This document shows, piece by piece, positions 27,421 to 38,934 of a stretch of 64,000 nt of DNA. Each line of letters opens with the position of its first letter. Position 1 is the stretch's first letter. This DNA is from Apostichopus japonicus (Eukaryota > Echinodermata > Holothuroidea > Aspidochirotida > Stichopodidae): NCBI RefSeq assembly GCF_037975245.1, contig NC_092565.1, positions 5,932,999-5,996,998 on the forward strand, read 5' to 3'. The translations under genes and the position numbers were made by a program. The notes below the pieces were generated by a model. It searched no databases. It had not been told where the DNA came from and was given only the letters and a program-made list of their open reading frames with translations.

Positions 27421-30400
27421 GTACCCTGGATGAAGATAGTGAAAGTAGCGATCTTGACCAAGCATGTTCTTCCAGATCAACCCCAAAGAGAGTTTGTCCA
27501 ACAAGGCAAAAAGCATTGTTGCCTGGTAAGGAAAATTATTATCCTTAAGCCAGGGACATACTGTATGCAGGAGTCCCCAAACGAAGTCAAATCTGAAAAA
27601 GGTCTCCTTTTGCGCTAATGGCACTCTCACAGTCCCAGACATTGCTGGACCTCTGTTGACTGCACATGACCTTTGACTGCCAAAAAAAGCTAATAGAAAT
27701 AAATCACTCACTATGGGGCATGGTGGCTTAGTGCTTTGTGCATTCGACTCGCAACACACAGGTTGTGAGTCTGAGTCCCACACGTGGCATGTTCAATAAG
27801 TTGAATCCTTGTGCAAGACACTTTACTCCATTTGCTTCAGTCCACCCATCTCTAAAATGTGTGCTAGCTTCTGCCAGGGGTTAGTTAGCAACGGATTGAC
27901 GGATCGGGGGAGTGTTTCACTTGCATCATGAAAACCAGGTTTAAGCACCGACCTTATGAGCCATCTGGCACAGAAGAAAGCCTACCTACCTTCTCACTAT
28001 GGGTAACCTACCCACCAAGCACTGTATAAGCTCAATTGAATTTTACCTCATCAAGATATTGTTTACAAGGTTTTTATGTTTGACCTCTGTTAACCTCCAC
28101 ATAAAACAATACGGATCATATAAACACTCAAAAGAATACACATACTAAGTATGAGCTCAATTGAAGTGTGTCTTGTCTAGATAAGGTGTTTACAAGGTTG
28201 TCAGTGTTTGACATCTGTTTACCTTTGAGAAAAACAATAGGGACCATGTACTCACTATGAATAATCTACATAACAAGCATGAATTTAATTGAAGTTTGTC
28301 TCAAATTACGATGATTAAAAGATTAACAGTTTTTTTTTACCTCAAATGAACTTTGACCTCAGCCAAAAGCAATAGGGACCATGTACTCACCGAAAGGTAT
28401 TCTACCTACCTAGTATGAGCTCAACTGAAGTTTGCCTTAAGTATCAAGTTATAAATGTTGTTTACAAGTGGCATAACATGCATGTCACTTACATATACAC
28501 ATATACATCCATGCACACAATCGTGACTGCATAGACCTGTTTCTTTTGCTTCTGCTCAAGTCATAGTTGTAGTCACACTAGAAAATACTCAGTAAAGTAC
28601 TGTATCTTCAATTGATGCTGAAGAATTAGAGATAGCTATATTGTGCTTTCCACCATAGTGTTACGTTGGGGTGCTCCGTTATTAATTAATGAACAACAAA
28701 CAAAGAGAAACTCCAAACATAGATGTAATTGTAGAATATGAGCTTTATTGCTGGAGTGTATCTTAAGTACACTCTCTGAAGTCTGGAATCTTAGTCTTCT
28801 ACTGTACATATTAAAAAACTACAGTATTTAAGTCATTACAACTTCCTGTGAGGGGGCGATAACCTCTCTGTGACATAAACTCTTGGTCACAGAGTCGTTT
28901 ACTTACAATTAATAAGGCACATAGGGGATTGGTATGACTAACCATATTTGTAATACACATGAGATGCAACAGGTTGTCATCTGTGGTAACCATGAGTATT
29001 TCATGGAATTAAGACAAAGGGGCTTCTATGAATATGTGGGTGTAGGGTGAATAAGTCATGAACAGGAAGTAAGTAGTTACTCTTAAGACAAAGAGGCATG
29101 GAAGCAAATGTTTAAAGTAATATGATGGGGATATAACTACATACTACATTACAATAGCTAGAGAAGATCAGATTGGGATTTTTCAATACCTGTTTGCCAA
29201 AAAGATTACACTTCAGTAAAACTACTACCAGTGGCAATTCAATTTACCTCTTGGGTTTATGCCTAATTCTGCAATGTCAGATATCATTCATAGAATTTAT
29301 AATTTTGTTTGTTCCAGTTGATCTATATGAGGAGGACTATGAAAGTGAAATGGAATCTGATACAGAGTCTTGGGAAAACAGCAACAAACAATTGAAGAGA
29401 TTACACAAATCCTTTACTACAGGTAGGATATTTTTACAATTTGTTATGGGAACAGTGTGTATAAATGTCATAGCCTAATTTAGTTTGTTACGTACTAAAT
29501 CCCTTTTGTTTGGAAGGCTACGTCAATGCATTGCTAAACCACTGTACATGCTCGTAAACAAAAAAACGGTCTTGGAAAACCCAGTCCTACACTTTTAAAT
29601 AAGTAAAAAGGAAGATTATAAAGTCCAACCTTCTTTATTCCAATACTAATCCCATGTATAAAAAATACTGTATTTGAAACTTATTTCTTCTTGTAGAACA
29701 GTTATCCAAAGTGGTATTTTGTGTACATATTAATAATATTTAATATTAATAATAATTTAAGAAACACATCTCACTAAATATATCAGCTTCCTTCGTACGC
29801 ATTCTTTTGTTGATATTAACACTATTAGTGTCTCCTATGGATTTTTTTACAAAGTTTGTCTTTTATTAGGAAGTACTTGTACTGACAGAGAATAATAGAT
29901 AACAAACATAGAGGAAATATTCATTTAATAAGGTTGGTTTTCGTAACTCATACGCCCAAGTTCAACCCCCCAAAATAAAACACAGGTAGAGACATTAATA
30001 AAAGTTGGGTCACATAAGAAATGTAAATACCAATTTGGATCACATAAGGAATGCATATACACCAATAATATCTAGTAGTGGAGATATAAGCTAGCAGTGG
30101 AAATTCAAACAGAGAAATTTACCAAGTTGACTTGTCTAAGAACATACACCTGCAAAGGTCATTCATTGACTCTCTACTTTTTTTCAATAGGACTTCAATT
30201 AACAAGCGTTTGAAAAAACCTGGTGAGTATGTTATAATTCTAATTTGCCTTTTTTTAACGAACCTTTAAAACATGCACATATTTCTTGAACAGGTCTCTT
30301 CTACTTAGTAGCCCCCTCCCACCACATACACAAATACATGTCCATTATACATGTATCAGAAATTCATTTGGTCTATGTGTGTCATGTGCATATGGTTGTA

Positions 30401-33400
30401 TGCTGAATCTCCTACCTACCATTCATTTAGCTGTTTATTTTAAATATGTTCTATATGTCCTAAACCACAAAATATGTAGACTATAATGGGACAAATTTTA
30501 AATTAGAACTTATGCAGTTGTTAAGGGTCAAGGTCAAAGTTCATTGTAGATCCATTCCATCATAGAAGAGATGAGATGCCATGGATTGCCATCTTGTCTT
30601 ATGTTTTAATTGTAATAGATGCTAAGATCCCATAACAAGGGAGTTTATTAGGCAAGTTTCATTCGTTTCTGTTTTTCTCGACAGGAAAGATATGATTGAT
30701 AAAGATGGCTACCTTCAAGGTATGCAAGGAATTAAGATGACTAACGAAGCAATCCATGACAGAATGAAGGTGAGATGACAAAACTATTAATTAATGGATC
30801 ATTCAACTGTCAATTTGAGTATAGTTTCATTAGTTTAATGTAAGTTTAATTGCTTTGTTCAAGGGCTGTCCTAATATTGTTGGTGTTTAATATCATTAGA
30901 TGCAATGTTACATTGCGACTAACATGCAACATCATGTAACATGTTGAAAATTTCAAGTTTCATTACTTACACTACATTTCGTGTTTAATAGAATGCTGAG
31001 TGAAACTACCCACTGCTGTAGGTGATGAAACATTCGGTGTTTAATCTGCAAGCTGCAGCTCATTCATTGGGGCTTAAATTTCAACTCCTACCCAGATCCC
31101 AACGAAGAGAGTAAGTGACGTCTGCTCCTGTAATGCGACAATAGCATAAGAGACGGTGGTATGAACAGACCTTGGGGGGAAAAAGTTAACACGTCATTTA
31201 ATGAAAGTGAAAATATTCCTCATCTTGGTGGGGTGGAATTCATTTCCCCTGTGGGTTGTATAACAAAAGAGAAATCTGTAAGCAATGTTTATTAATGCAT
31301 CTTTGCGTGATTGATTACTAATCCATCTTTGCGTGATTGATTACTAATCCATCTTTGCGTGATTGATTATTAATCCATCTTTCTACTTAGACGTTGAAGG
31401 ACAGCGTAGTAAAATCAGAGGATTCCGTGAAGAGACTGGTAGCAGAGATCAAGATGCTAGGTCAACGGGTCTTTCAATCTCATAAAGCCGTACAGAAGGA
31501 GGAAGAGCCAGGTACATTTTCAAGTTTCTTCCATTTGGGTTTGGTACATTAAGAGTACAAGATGGATATGATGCTCGCATTGTATAATAGTATTGGTAGC
31601 AGTATGCTGGAGACAATGGGTTGTCGGACTATTGTTTGCGAGCGGGTCACAGATATGGTCATGTGCGACGAAGGTTGGAATGGATTTCAAAACTAACCAA
31701 TGAGTACAAAGATTTATTTCGCTGCTAAATTAACCTGAGCGCGTTGAGCAGGAGTGTCAAGCATAAATCAGGGACGTTTAAATTTGCATAAGATTGTCTA
31801 TTTATGGTAATTCGCAAGCGAAGATGTTACCTAACTTATATGGAATTGATACCAAGTTTTTGTATTGAATGAGTGCAGTTGTTAAATTTTTTGTCCCCGC
31901 CAACCCCACCCCACCCCTGGAAAGAAGTAGTCCTATCTGTGATGAAATATCACTTAGTAATATTCAGTCTTAACGAAGGCGAGGGAGTACAACAGAGTTG
32001 AGGAGAGTGGAATTTTCTGAACGTTAAAGTATACATCAAGTTTATTTCCTTCGTCCTCAGATTTAGTGTAAAGTATTGTTTTTGGTAAATATTGTAAGCA
32101 TAACAAGCTTGTCCCTTTTTCCTAGAACTGAATAAGTATTCACACAAAGCAAATAGCCCTTTTTACCCATCATGAATGTAGCTGTGCAGTTACTAGTGTA
32201 TTGGAAACAATATTATACCTGCCATTAGTTTTACCACATGCAACTGTGCATTATTTTTTTTGGGGGGGGGGGGGTTTCCCTTAAATTGTATGTGCATTGT
32301 GTCACGTTTGTTTTGACAAATAAGGCTTCGTTCTGAGCAGTAATAATTTTTTCCTATAACCCCATAGATATAAATATATTTAGAGGAATATCTTGAAAAG
32401 GTTGTAACAATATTAACGTCGGGTCATGTCAGATCTTTCTGGAAGCCCTACACGTAAAGAGACTAGGAGAGAATTGGTCATGGAGAATGGGAGGGGGGGG
32501 GGGCAGGTCTTAGTGGAATATTTAGGGACATTGCAGTTATTGTGTGTTGTTCTCCATCTCAATTAAAGACCTGTAATTTATTTGTAAATAAACACCCAGT
32601 TACTTAGTATTTAACTGTTTTGGATGCACTGCCAAGGGTGGGACCTAGATTCCCCATCTCTTAGAATTTGTCTGTAACCCCACCAAAACACATATCCAGT
32701 ACAACTAAACCCACTCCGAACTCTGTTGCTCCATTTACCCAAGCGAATCTTGCTAAGAAATTGACTGACTTGCTACACAAGTCAAAAGATATTGGGCATT
32801 TTTTTTTTTCCATTAACAGAAACTCTAGTATTATCATCAATATAATGATAAACAAAATGGAGAAACTTTCAGCACATGTAATCAAAATAGTAAACACTTA
32901 CTTATTGCCTCCACTCCACCCTCCACTTTAATATTCTGGCTTTGCTTTCTGATTATGGGCAGGTTGAGATGTAGTACATTTCACCATCCGTGTTGTTGTC
33001 AGATAATGAAATGAGAATAAGAATTAATAAAATTGTAAAAGAAATGTTTCCTTTCTCAACAGCATGACTTCATATCCGATACTTCTTCAGTATCTACCTA
33101 AATGACAAATGTAGGCTGAATTTAGGCACAATAATGTCATAGTCCACCAGAACAAGGTTAATTTGAGATTTTGCACTCATACACTGCTGATCCAGTTTCA
33201 AGCTATTCCCTTAAAATATGCTAAACCTCTGGTATGTTCCTTTAAAGGCTGACTTCTAGTTGAAAGGGCTCTTCTAGTACAGGCTTTAATGTTAATGTTA
33301 ACCCATTGCTTTACATAAATCCTATTAACTCACTTAACCAAAGCATGTTCCTTTAACTTGATATTAAAATAACAACCCCCTTGCACCCATTGAATGAAAA

Positions 33401-34680
33401 TTTAACACCATCTGTATAAAAGTTCACAAATTTGTACTACCACTGTAAACATGTCATTTGAGACAGGTAAAACTCTTTTTGTGATTTTGTGTTGGATCTG
33501 AGCTTAATGGTTAAAGTATTAGACTAAATAGTCTTGTCACTCTAAACCGATGAACCTCGGCAAATGAAAGGTCGTTCCCTCAAAAATTAAAAGTGGCATA
33601 AAAATACAGCCTCGCCTGATAGCCCTAATTTTCAACGGTTCACAACAAATTAACTGAGGATTTTTTCTAAAGTCATCTTTTTTATGAAGTTTTCCTTCAT
33701 GTCTTTCCATTGTAATATACTGTAGCTTGTAAATCTATTGCAACTCAACTGACCTTCATGTTGTAATATATTCCTTTTTTTAAAATTTTTTGTTACATTT
33801 TACAATAATATTCTGTAACTACTGTAGTTGATACAACAATACTAGACAGTTTACTAGTAAATGGGTTATAAATAAAAAAAATTAAAAAAAATTGACATTT
33901 CTGACATTAGTTTCTGACAAGTTTGGGAAATCATTAAATGTTCTCACACTTCTGTCTGTCGCTCTGACCCCCTCCCACCAAGAAAGTGGTACTCCCCCAC
34001 TCCCTCCCATCACCCAAAGCAATCTGTGTTCACCCTTAAAATTATTGGCTATTGTAGACTCATTTGAGTCTTCAAATGTAACATGCATGATCTACACCTT
34101 ATGCAGAGTACTTTTGTCTACATGGCTTGTGTATTCCTATCTAGTAATTTTCTTTCATACTCTTTTTTTGACAGAACTACCTATGGTGTCACCCACGGAA
34201 CAGCTCCCTGAGAGACCTCCAGAAGACTTAAATTTGGAAGAGACTTGGGAAGATGACGTAACATCAGACAGAGACAATAAATTGGAATCCCAAGCCCCTG
34301 TAGCCGATTCAGATCCCTTCTTTAGTCTAATTATGGACATGAAAGCCTCCATCCCATCTCCGAGTAAAGTACTGTCTAACTCGGAGCAGATCAGGAAAGG
34401 CTTACCAGACGATGACCTCCTGAAGGCAGAAGAAGACAGAGGGATTAGAAATAGGACTAAAGTTGAAGAAGAATTGGAGAGTGATTCGATCCAGCTAGTC
34501 CTGCTGGTTTCAAACTTTCAGGATCACAAACTTTTTGAGCCACCGATGTTGCAGCTTCTTAAAAGATATATGTATATATATTATATATATATATTTAAGC
34601 TTTTCTACTTTTTGTTTTGTATGACCATGTGTGTAAATATTGAAGCACTAAGGATATGCAGTTTTTTTCCCTTGAAATAG
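27421..34680 (+). CDS. Unrecognised acidic coiled-coil-type gene, left-arm copy
   Basis: Exons by splice sites and frame: 27421-27525 (contains LDEDSESSDLDQACSS), 29318-29422 (contains YEEDYESEMESDTESWE), 30685-30769, 31391-31511 (contains KRLVAEIKMLGQRVFQSH), 34175-34680. The first two join in phase 1, and 30685 to 31391 to 34175 join in frame. The junction 29422 to 30685 does not: both a direct join and use of the small candidate exon 30191-30222 give a stop, so an exon is missing, or translation starts at the ATG at 30692, or the copy is defective. The product would be hydrophilic and acid-rich with a probable coiled coil of about 60 residues over 30692-31511, and a Pro/Glu/Asp-rich tail. 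The last 60 codons run through a TATA-rich stretch; the true 3' end may be earlier. No family recognised. Confidence 0.55.
27715..27995 (+). mobile_element. tRNA-derived SINE, left-arm copy
   Basis: A 5' tRNA-like head (about 27715-27790) has an A-box-like TGGTGGCTTAGTGCTTTG and a B-box-like GAGTCTGAGTCCCAC. A tRNA-unrelated body follows, with TTGTGCAAGACACTTTACTCC, a stretch often seen in SINE bodies. The mirror copy at 53025-53265 lacks about 65 bp near the 3' end. Confidence 0.7.
28000..28480. repeat. Degenerate tandem repeat, about 130-bp unit, about four copies
   Basis: Repeating order of motifs: ACTCACTATG or similar, TACCTACC, AAGCATGAGCTCAATTGAAG, GTTTACAAGG, TTGACCTCTG, AACAATAGGGACCATGTACTC. 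Mirrored at about 51480-53000 in the right arm. The related family at 35040-35500 suggests a dispersed origin. Confidence 0.7.
28347..28359 (-). promoter_or_regulatory. DR1-type nuclear-receptor half-site pair
   Basis: On the minus strand AGGTCA-A-AGTTCA, the classical HNF4/RXR-type direct repeat with 1-base spacing. It lies inside the degenerate tandem repeat, so it may be incidental. Confidence 0.3.
28659..29153. mobile_element. Solo LTR (495 bp) private to the left arm
   Basis: Begins TGTTACG and ends ATTACA (TG...CA with TGT/ACA inverted tips), flanked by ATAG direct repeats at 28655-28658 and 29154-29157. The right arm near 51314-51330 keeps the empty site with a single CTAT (ATAG on the other strand). 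Structure fits a solo LTR left by recombination of an LTR retrotransposon; superfamily not assigned. Confidence 0.85.
30531..30543 (+). promoter_or_regulatory. DR1-type element with an extra half-site
   Basis: GGGTCA-AGGTCA-A-AGTTCA: three nuclear-receptor-type half-sites in a row (the first starts at 30525). Preserved in the right arm at about 49959-49983. It is intronic, upstream of exon 30685. Confidence 0.35.
31295..31384 (+). repeat. 26-bp tandem repeat abutting the acceptor of exon 31391
   Basis: About 3.4 copies of a unit containing CATCTTTGCGTGATTGATTA followed by CTAATC or TTAATC. The last partial copy runs into CTACTTAG, the exon acceptor. Copy number is the same in the right arm (about 49122-49213). 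Confidence 0.9.
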
Positions 34681-36309
34681 CAAGAGATAAAATGGAGAAT
34701 ACTGTTATGAAAGCTGTACTTACAACACTTGAAAAACTGCTTTCCTAAATTTTAAGTTACATTTTGGCAGCATTTTTTCTGGAGAAATCTATCTATATTT
34801 CATGCATAGTCTTGAATACTTCTGCAATACCATAAGACCATCTCTGCCCTGCACCTAATAAAAACAGTGTTTTTTTTTCTCTCTTACATGTTTCCAAAAG
34901 TGCTCTTCTCACAGGTATCGTGTTGAAAATTTTCTCAGATTTGCAGATAGAAATTATGAAAGGTTTTTCGTTAAGGATAGTCATGTGATGATGCAAGCAT
35001 ATCTTGCATGAATTTCATGAAAATTAGGATGTAAATTTACAGCACTGAATTCTTTGGCTGATCCAGTTACTGAGCGGAGTCAAAGGTCAATTGAGGTCAT
35101 CAGCGGCCAAAATAAAAAAACTTTGAAGTCAAGTTTAGTGAACATATGTAGCATCGGTTAAATGTCATAGTTAGGTGGTAGGTCCCCCTCACTAAGCATC
35201 ACACTTTGAGCAGTTCTGCTAAGAGGTCAAATGTATATTGGAGTCATCAGATGCCAAAAGCCTGAAATTCTTGTGGACATATATAGCTTCAAAATCAAAG
35301 CTGCGATTATTCACATGCTCAGAAATGTACAAAAACTGAATGTTCTATGAAGAGGTCAAAGGTCACTTAGGGTCAAATTCTTACCACCTTGATAACTCAA
35401 AAAGTTAAGGTCGGATGAATCGCACGCCTGGTATGATGGTGCCCCCACTGTGAGTTCTCCATTGCAATCATTTCCTTTTGGTGAACATAATTTGGTCAAC
35501 TTCAGTTTTAGTTTGTGAAGTGGCTCAAATTACAGATAGGTCTGAAGTAACCTTGAACAATGCATAAACAGTCAATCAGGTAAACTATATCTACTTCAGA
35601 AGTGATAATCATGTGTTGGATGATCTTAAAACACACCTCAAGTGATCCCTGGCAGTTTTCACTAGTTGAGTCTCAAAGGGGTAAACAGGCTGTCTGAATA
35701 ATTGCCTTCTTCTGTGTAGTATATATATACTAGATGGCTTTGGTATTAAAAATATTTTAGTGTATTTAAGGGGTAGGTTGGTGGCAGAGCTGATTTGCTA
35801 ACTCAAAAAAAGGTAAAAGGTAATGTCCATTTGCTCATACATATTCAACATCCATGGGTCTATATTTCACAAAAAAGGAAGACTGTTCTTTCTGGATGTT
35901 AAACCATTTTTGGCCATAAAACTTATGTACTGTGAAAACGTAATCAGTGACTGAATAGGTTGATGTCCAAAGAGTGAGACTTTTTGTGGTCTAGGGAATT
36001 TGCAATGTCTGATAATTTCTGGTCATCCCTTAATTTCTTGAACAAATTTTAACTCACTAGACTCTACATCAGTTAGATAGCCAAGTGGGATTTGTGCAAA
36101 TTATACGGCAAGGAATCACTATTCTTTGCCCCCTGTCTAGAGAATGCTAAAACTCCTCTCTTTGGGTGGTTTGATATAGATGCAATATTTTGTTGGCACT
36201 AAGTGGACATATTGTGGTTACTTTTTTACTTGTAAGCTGCAAAACAAGATATGAAAAATCGGCGGCGAGTTTTTTCTTACTTGTGCTTTCACTGGAAGAA
36301 TAAAAAGAA
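34681..36309. other. 3' region of the left-arm gene, repeats only
   Basis: No further exon recognised. Contains dispersed repeat of the GAGGTCAAAGGTCA type at about 35080-35500. The stretch of about 470 bp at 35303-35770 is absent from the right arm. Confidence 0.5.
35353..35365 (+). promoter_or_regulatory. Perfect DR1 element
   Basis: AGGTCA-A-AGGTCA, an exact RXR-type direct repeat with 1-base spacing. It lies in the left-arm-only stretch of about 470 bp. Function is inferred from motif only. Confidence 0.3.
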
Positions 36310-36390
36310 GATCATGAGTTGAAATTGAACCAGGAACCTTGTGATGCCATTTTTTTATGATCTACCATTAGACCATAAGGTGAGATGCTG
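36310..36390 (-). repeat. tRNA-like module, family C
   Basis: On the minus strand, ATGGTCTAATGGTAGATCA (A-box-like) is followed about 30 bases later by CCTGGTTCAATTTC (B-box-like). No complete cloverleaf. Mirror copy at about 44635-44700 on the + strand. Confidence 0.5.
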
Positions 36391-36455
36391 CAGTAAGATG
36401 CATTTCAAATATTTAAAGATCCAGTTGTTGGGACTTGGGGGTGTTTTATAAAATA

Positions 36456-36640
36456 TTTTCCCCTGAACCTTGTCAGGGAGAGGGGTAGTAGCCAACTCGC
36501 TTCACCCACTTGGGAACCTTGTCAGAGAGAGGGGTGGCAGCCGACTCCGGTACCCTTTGGGAACCTTGTCAGATAGAGGGAGGCTGCGCAGCTTGCAGGC
36601 CGCTTGGGAACCTTGTCAGGGGAACTCCTTTTACAGAATT
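36456..36640. repeat. GAACCTTGTCAG minisatellite
   Basis: About four copies of a 42-47 bp unit with GGGAACCTTGTCAG then GGAGAGGGG-type sequence. Mirrored at about 44340-44520. Confidence 0.85.
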
Positions 36641-36654
36641 CACTCACTCACCCA

Positions 36655-36722
36655 CCCAGGGCTTGAACCGAGCTGCTCAGTATCATCGCAGACGGAACTA
36701 CCCATTACACCATTTTGGTTCC
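36655..36722 (-). repeat. tRNA-like module, family B
   Basis: Minus strand: AATGGTGTAATGGGTAGTTCC (A-box-like) and CGGTTCAAGCCCTGG (B-box-like) about 25 bases apart. Mirror copy at about 44250-44325, + strand. Not an intact tRNA. Confidence 0.6.
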
Positions 36723-36792
36723 CAATGAAATAACCTTCGTTTCTTACCTTTATACTTCCACCTGCTCCAAAGAACAGAAAAGTAAAAAGCTC

Positions 36793-37640
36793 TGGTGGGG
36801 TCTTGAACTCATGACAGTGTGATTGTCTGTCTCTCTCTCAGTCCAGAGCACTAACCACTGCGCCACAGCAACTGTTGAGAAATAATGCTCGTTTCTAATA
36901 TTTCAACTTCAGAATGGATGGAGGAAATGCAAAAGATCAAAATGTTGTCTGGGGATCGAACTCATGACAGTGTTTGTCTGGCTCTCCCAGTCCAAAGCAC
37001 TAACCACTGCACCACAGCATCTGTTGAGAAATAATGTTCGTTTCTAATATTTCAACTTCAGAATGGATGGAGGAAATTGCAAAAGATCAAAATGTTGTCT
37101 GGGGATCGAACTCATGACAGTGTTTGTCTGTCTCTCCCAGTCCAAAGCACTAACCACTGCGCCACAGCAAATTGTTAAAAAATAATGCTCGTTTCTACTA
37201 TTTCAACTTCAGAATGGATGGAGGAAATTGCAAAAGATCAAAATGCTGTCCGGGGCTTGAACTCACGACAGTGTGTTTATCAGTCCAGAGCACTAACCAC
37301 TGCACCATAGCAAATTGTTGAGAAATAATGTTCGTTTCTAATATTTCAACTTCAGAATGGATGGAGGAAATTGCAAAAGATCAAAATGTTGTCTGGGGAT
37401 CGAACTCATGACAGTGTTTGTCTGTCTCTCCCAGTCCAAAGCACTAACCACTGCGCCACAGCAAATTGTTAAAAAATAATGCTCGTTTCTACTATTTCAA
37501 CTTCAGAATGGATGGAGGAAATTGCAAAAGATCAAAATGTTGTCTGGGGATCGAACTCATGACAGTGTTTGTCTGTCTCTCCCAGTCCAAAGCACTAACC
37601 ACTGCGCCACAGCAACTGTTAAGAAATAATGCTCGTTTCT
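36793..37640 (-). repeat. Tandem array of six tRNA-like modules, family A
   Basis: Six copies with a period of about 150 bp. On the minus strand each has TGGCGCAGTGGTTAGTGCT or similar (A-box-like), a GACAGACAAACAC-type arm, and GAGTTCGATCCCC or GAGTTCAAGACCC (B-box-like), followed by a constant spacer with TTCCTCCATCCATTCTGAAG. Spacing of the two boxes is that of a tRNA-derived Pol III promoter. Mirrored by four shorter or partly deleted copies at 43673-44177. Confidence 0.75.
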
Positions 37641-38934
37641 AATATTTTTACTTCAGAATGGAAGGAGAAAATGGCAAAAGATCAAAATGCGTCGAGCGCA
37701 CTCTCGGGACGCTTCTTTATGAAAAAAATAGAAATCATATAGACAAAAAGAAAAAGAGTGTTTCAGAGAGGACAAGAGAGGGAGCTGAAAGAGGGGGTTT
37801 TCCAAATTGTGCAATTATAAAGAACACGTATTTCTATCGGGTCCTTTGGGACCACGTATCTCCCGAACGGAAGCAGATATGGACATGGGAGTTGCAGATT
37901 TGGGCTCCTGAGCATCGATTACCCCCTGTTACGTCTTTTGGGCTAAATCTATTTTGGGTCAATTTTTATTTGCGCCAAAAATAGGTTTTTTGTCTGAAAA
38001 GTTAAAAAAGTACCTCTTTTTGGAACCCAATTCCAAAATAAACTTCAGATTCGTAATCAGCGTGTCGCGAAGTACCAGAAAAGATACACATTTATCGATT
38101 TTGCGACAACAATTTTTTTCACCTCAAACTTGAAAAAGTAAGCCCGAAAAACTTTTACGACGAACAAAGGTTTAAAATCCTTTGTTGTCCCTAAAAGTTT
38201 TTCGCTTTTCTATTGTTCCACTGAAAAGTCGCAAACTGAGCCAAATAAAAGGGCGCTCGACGCATCTTGCCAGTGATACGTGATTTCAAAGCAGTCAAAT
38301 CAAACCTTTGTTTGTCATCTTGAGTTTTATCTGGACATTTAGGAATAAATGGGTCAAATTTGGGCAAAAAGTGCTTACGGTTTTTTTCGGTGAAAAAAAC
38401 TTTTTGTCGCAAAGGCGATAAATGTGTATCTTTTCTGGTAGTTCGCGACACGCTGATTACGAATCTGAAGTTTATTTTGGAATTGGGTGTTTTGTGTGGG
38501 CGTTGGTGGGAGGGGGAGACAAAAAACCTGATTTATGAAAAAAAAATGGAAAGCATATAGACAAAAAGCCTTTCTCGGTCAAATAATTACACGAAATTGG
38601 TGTATAACAAAGACAAGAGTGTCTTCTACTTCACGTCTAATTTTAATGTCGATGGGTGTTTCAGAGAGGACAAGAGAGTGGGCTGAAAAGAGCGGGTCTT
38701 CCAAATTGTGCACTTATAAAGAACACGTATTTCTATCTTGTACTTTGGGACCACGTATCTCCCGAACGGAAGCAGATATGGACCTGGGAGTTGCAGATTT
38801 GGGCTCCTGAGCATCGATTACTCCCTGTTACGTCTTTTGGGCTAAATCTATTTTGGGTCAATTTTTGGCAATTTTTATTTGCGCCAAAAATAGGTTTTTT
38901 GTCTGAAAAGTTAAAAAAGTACCTCTTTTTGGTA

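Larger units (their letters stand above)
27225..37690 (+). repeat. Left arm of giant inverted repeat
   Basis: Matched in reverse complement by 43610-53719. Landmarks in mirrored order: exon 27421, SINE 27715, tandem repeats 28000-28480, exon 29318, exon 30685, 26-bp repeats 31295, exon 31391, exon 34175, tRNA-like modules 36310-37640. Coding exons are identical or differ by a few bases, and introns by scattered substitutions and indels. Left-only sequences: a solo LTR (28659-29153) and about 470 bp at 35303-35770. The arm starts inside the intron upstream of exon 27421. Confidence 0.95.

Noticed and set aside
31295-31384. Regular 26-bp repeats considered as a CRISPR array
   Set aside because: No unique spacers; the units are directly tandem, in an intron of a eukaryotic gene.
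36793-37640. tRNA-like modules considered as real tRNA genes
   Set aside because: A- and B-box-like stretches are present, but the acceptor, anticodon and T arms do not form a complete cloverleaf and copies carry deletions.
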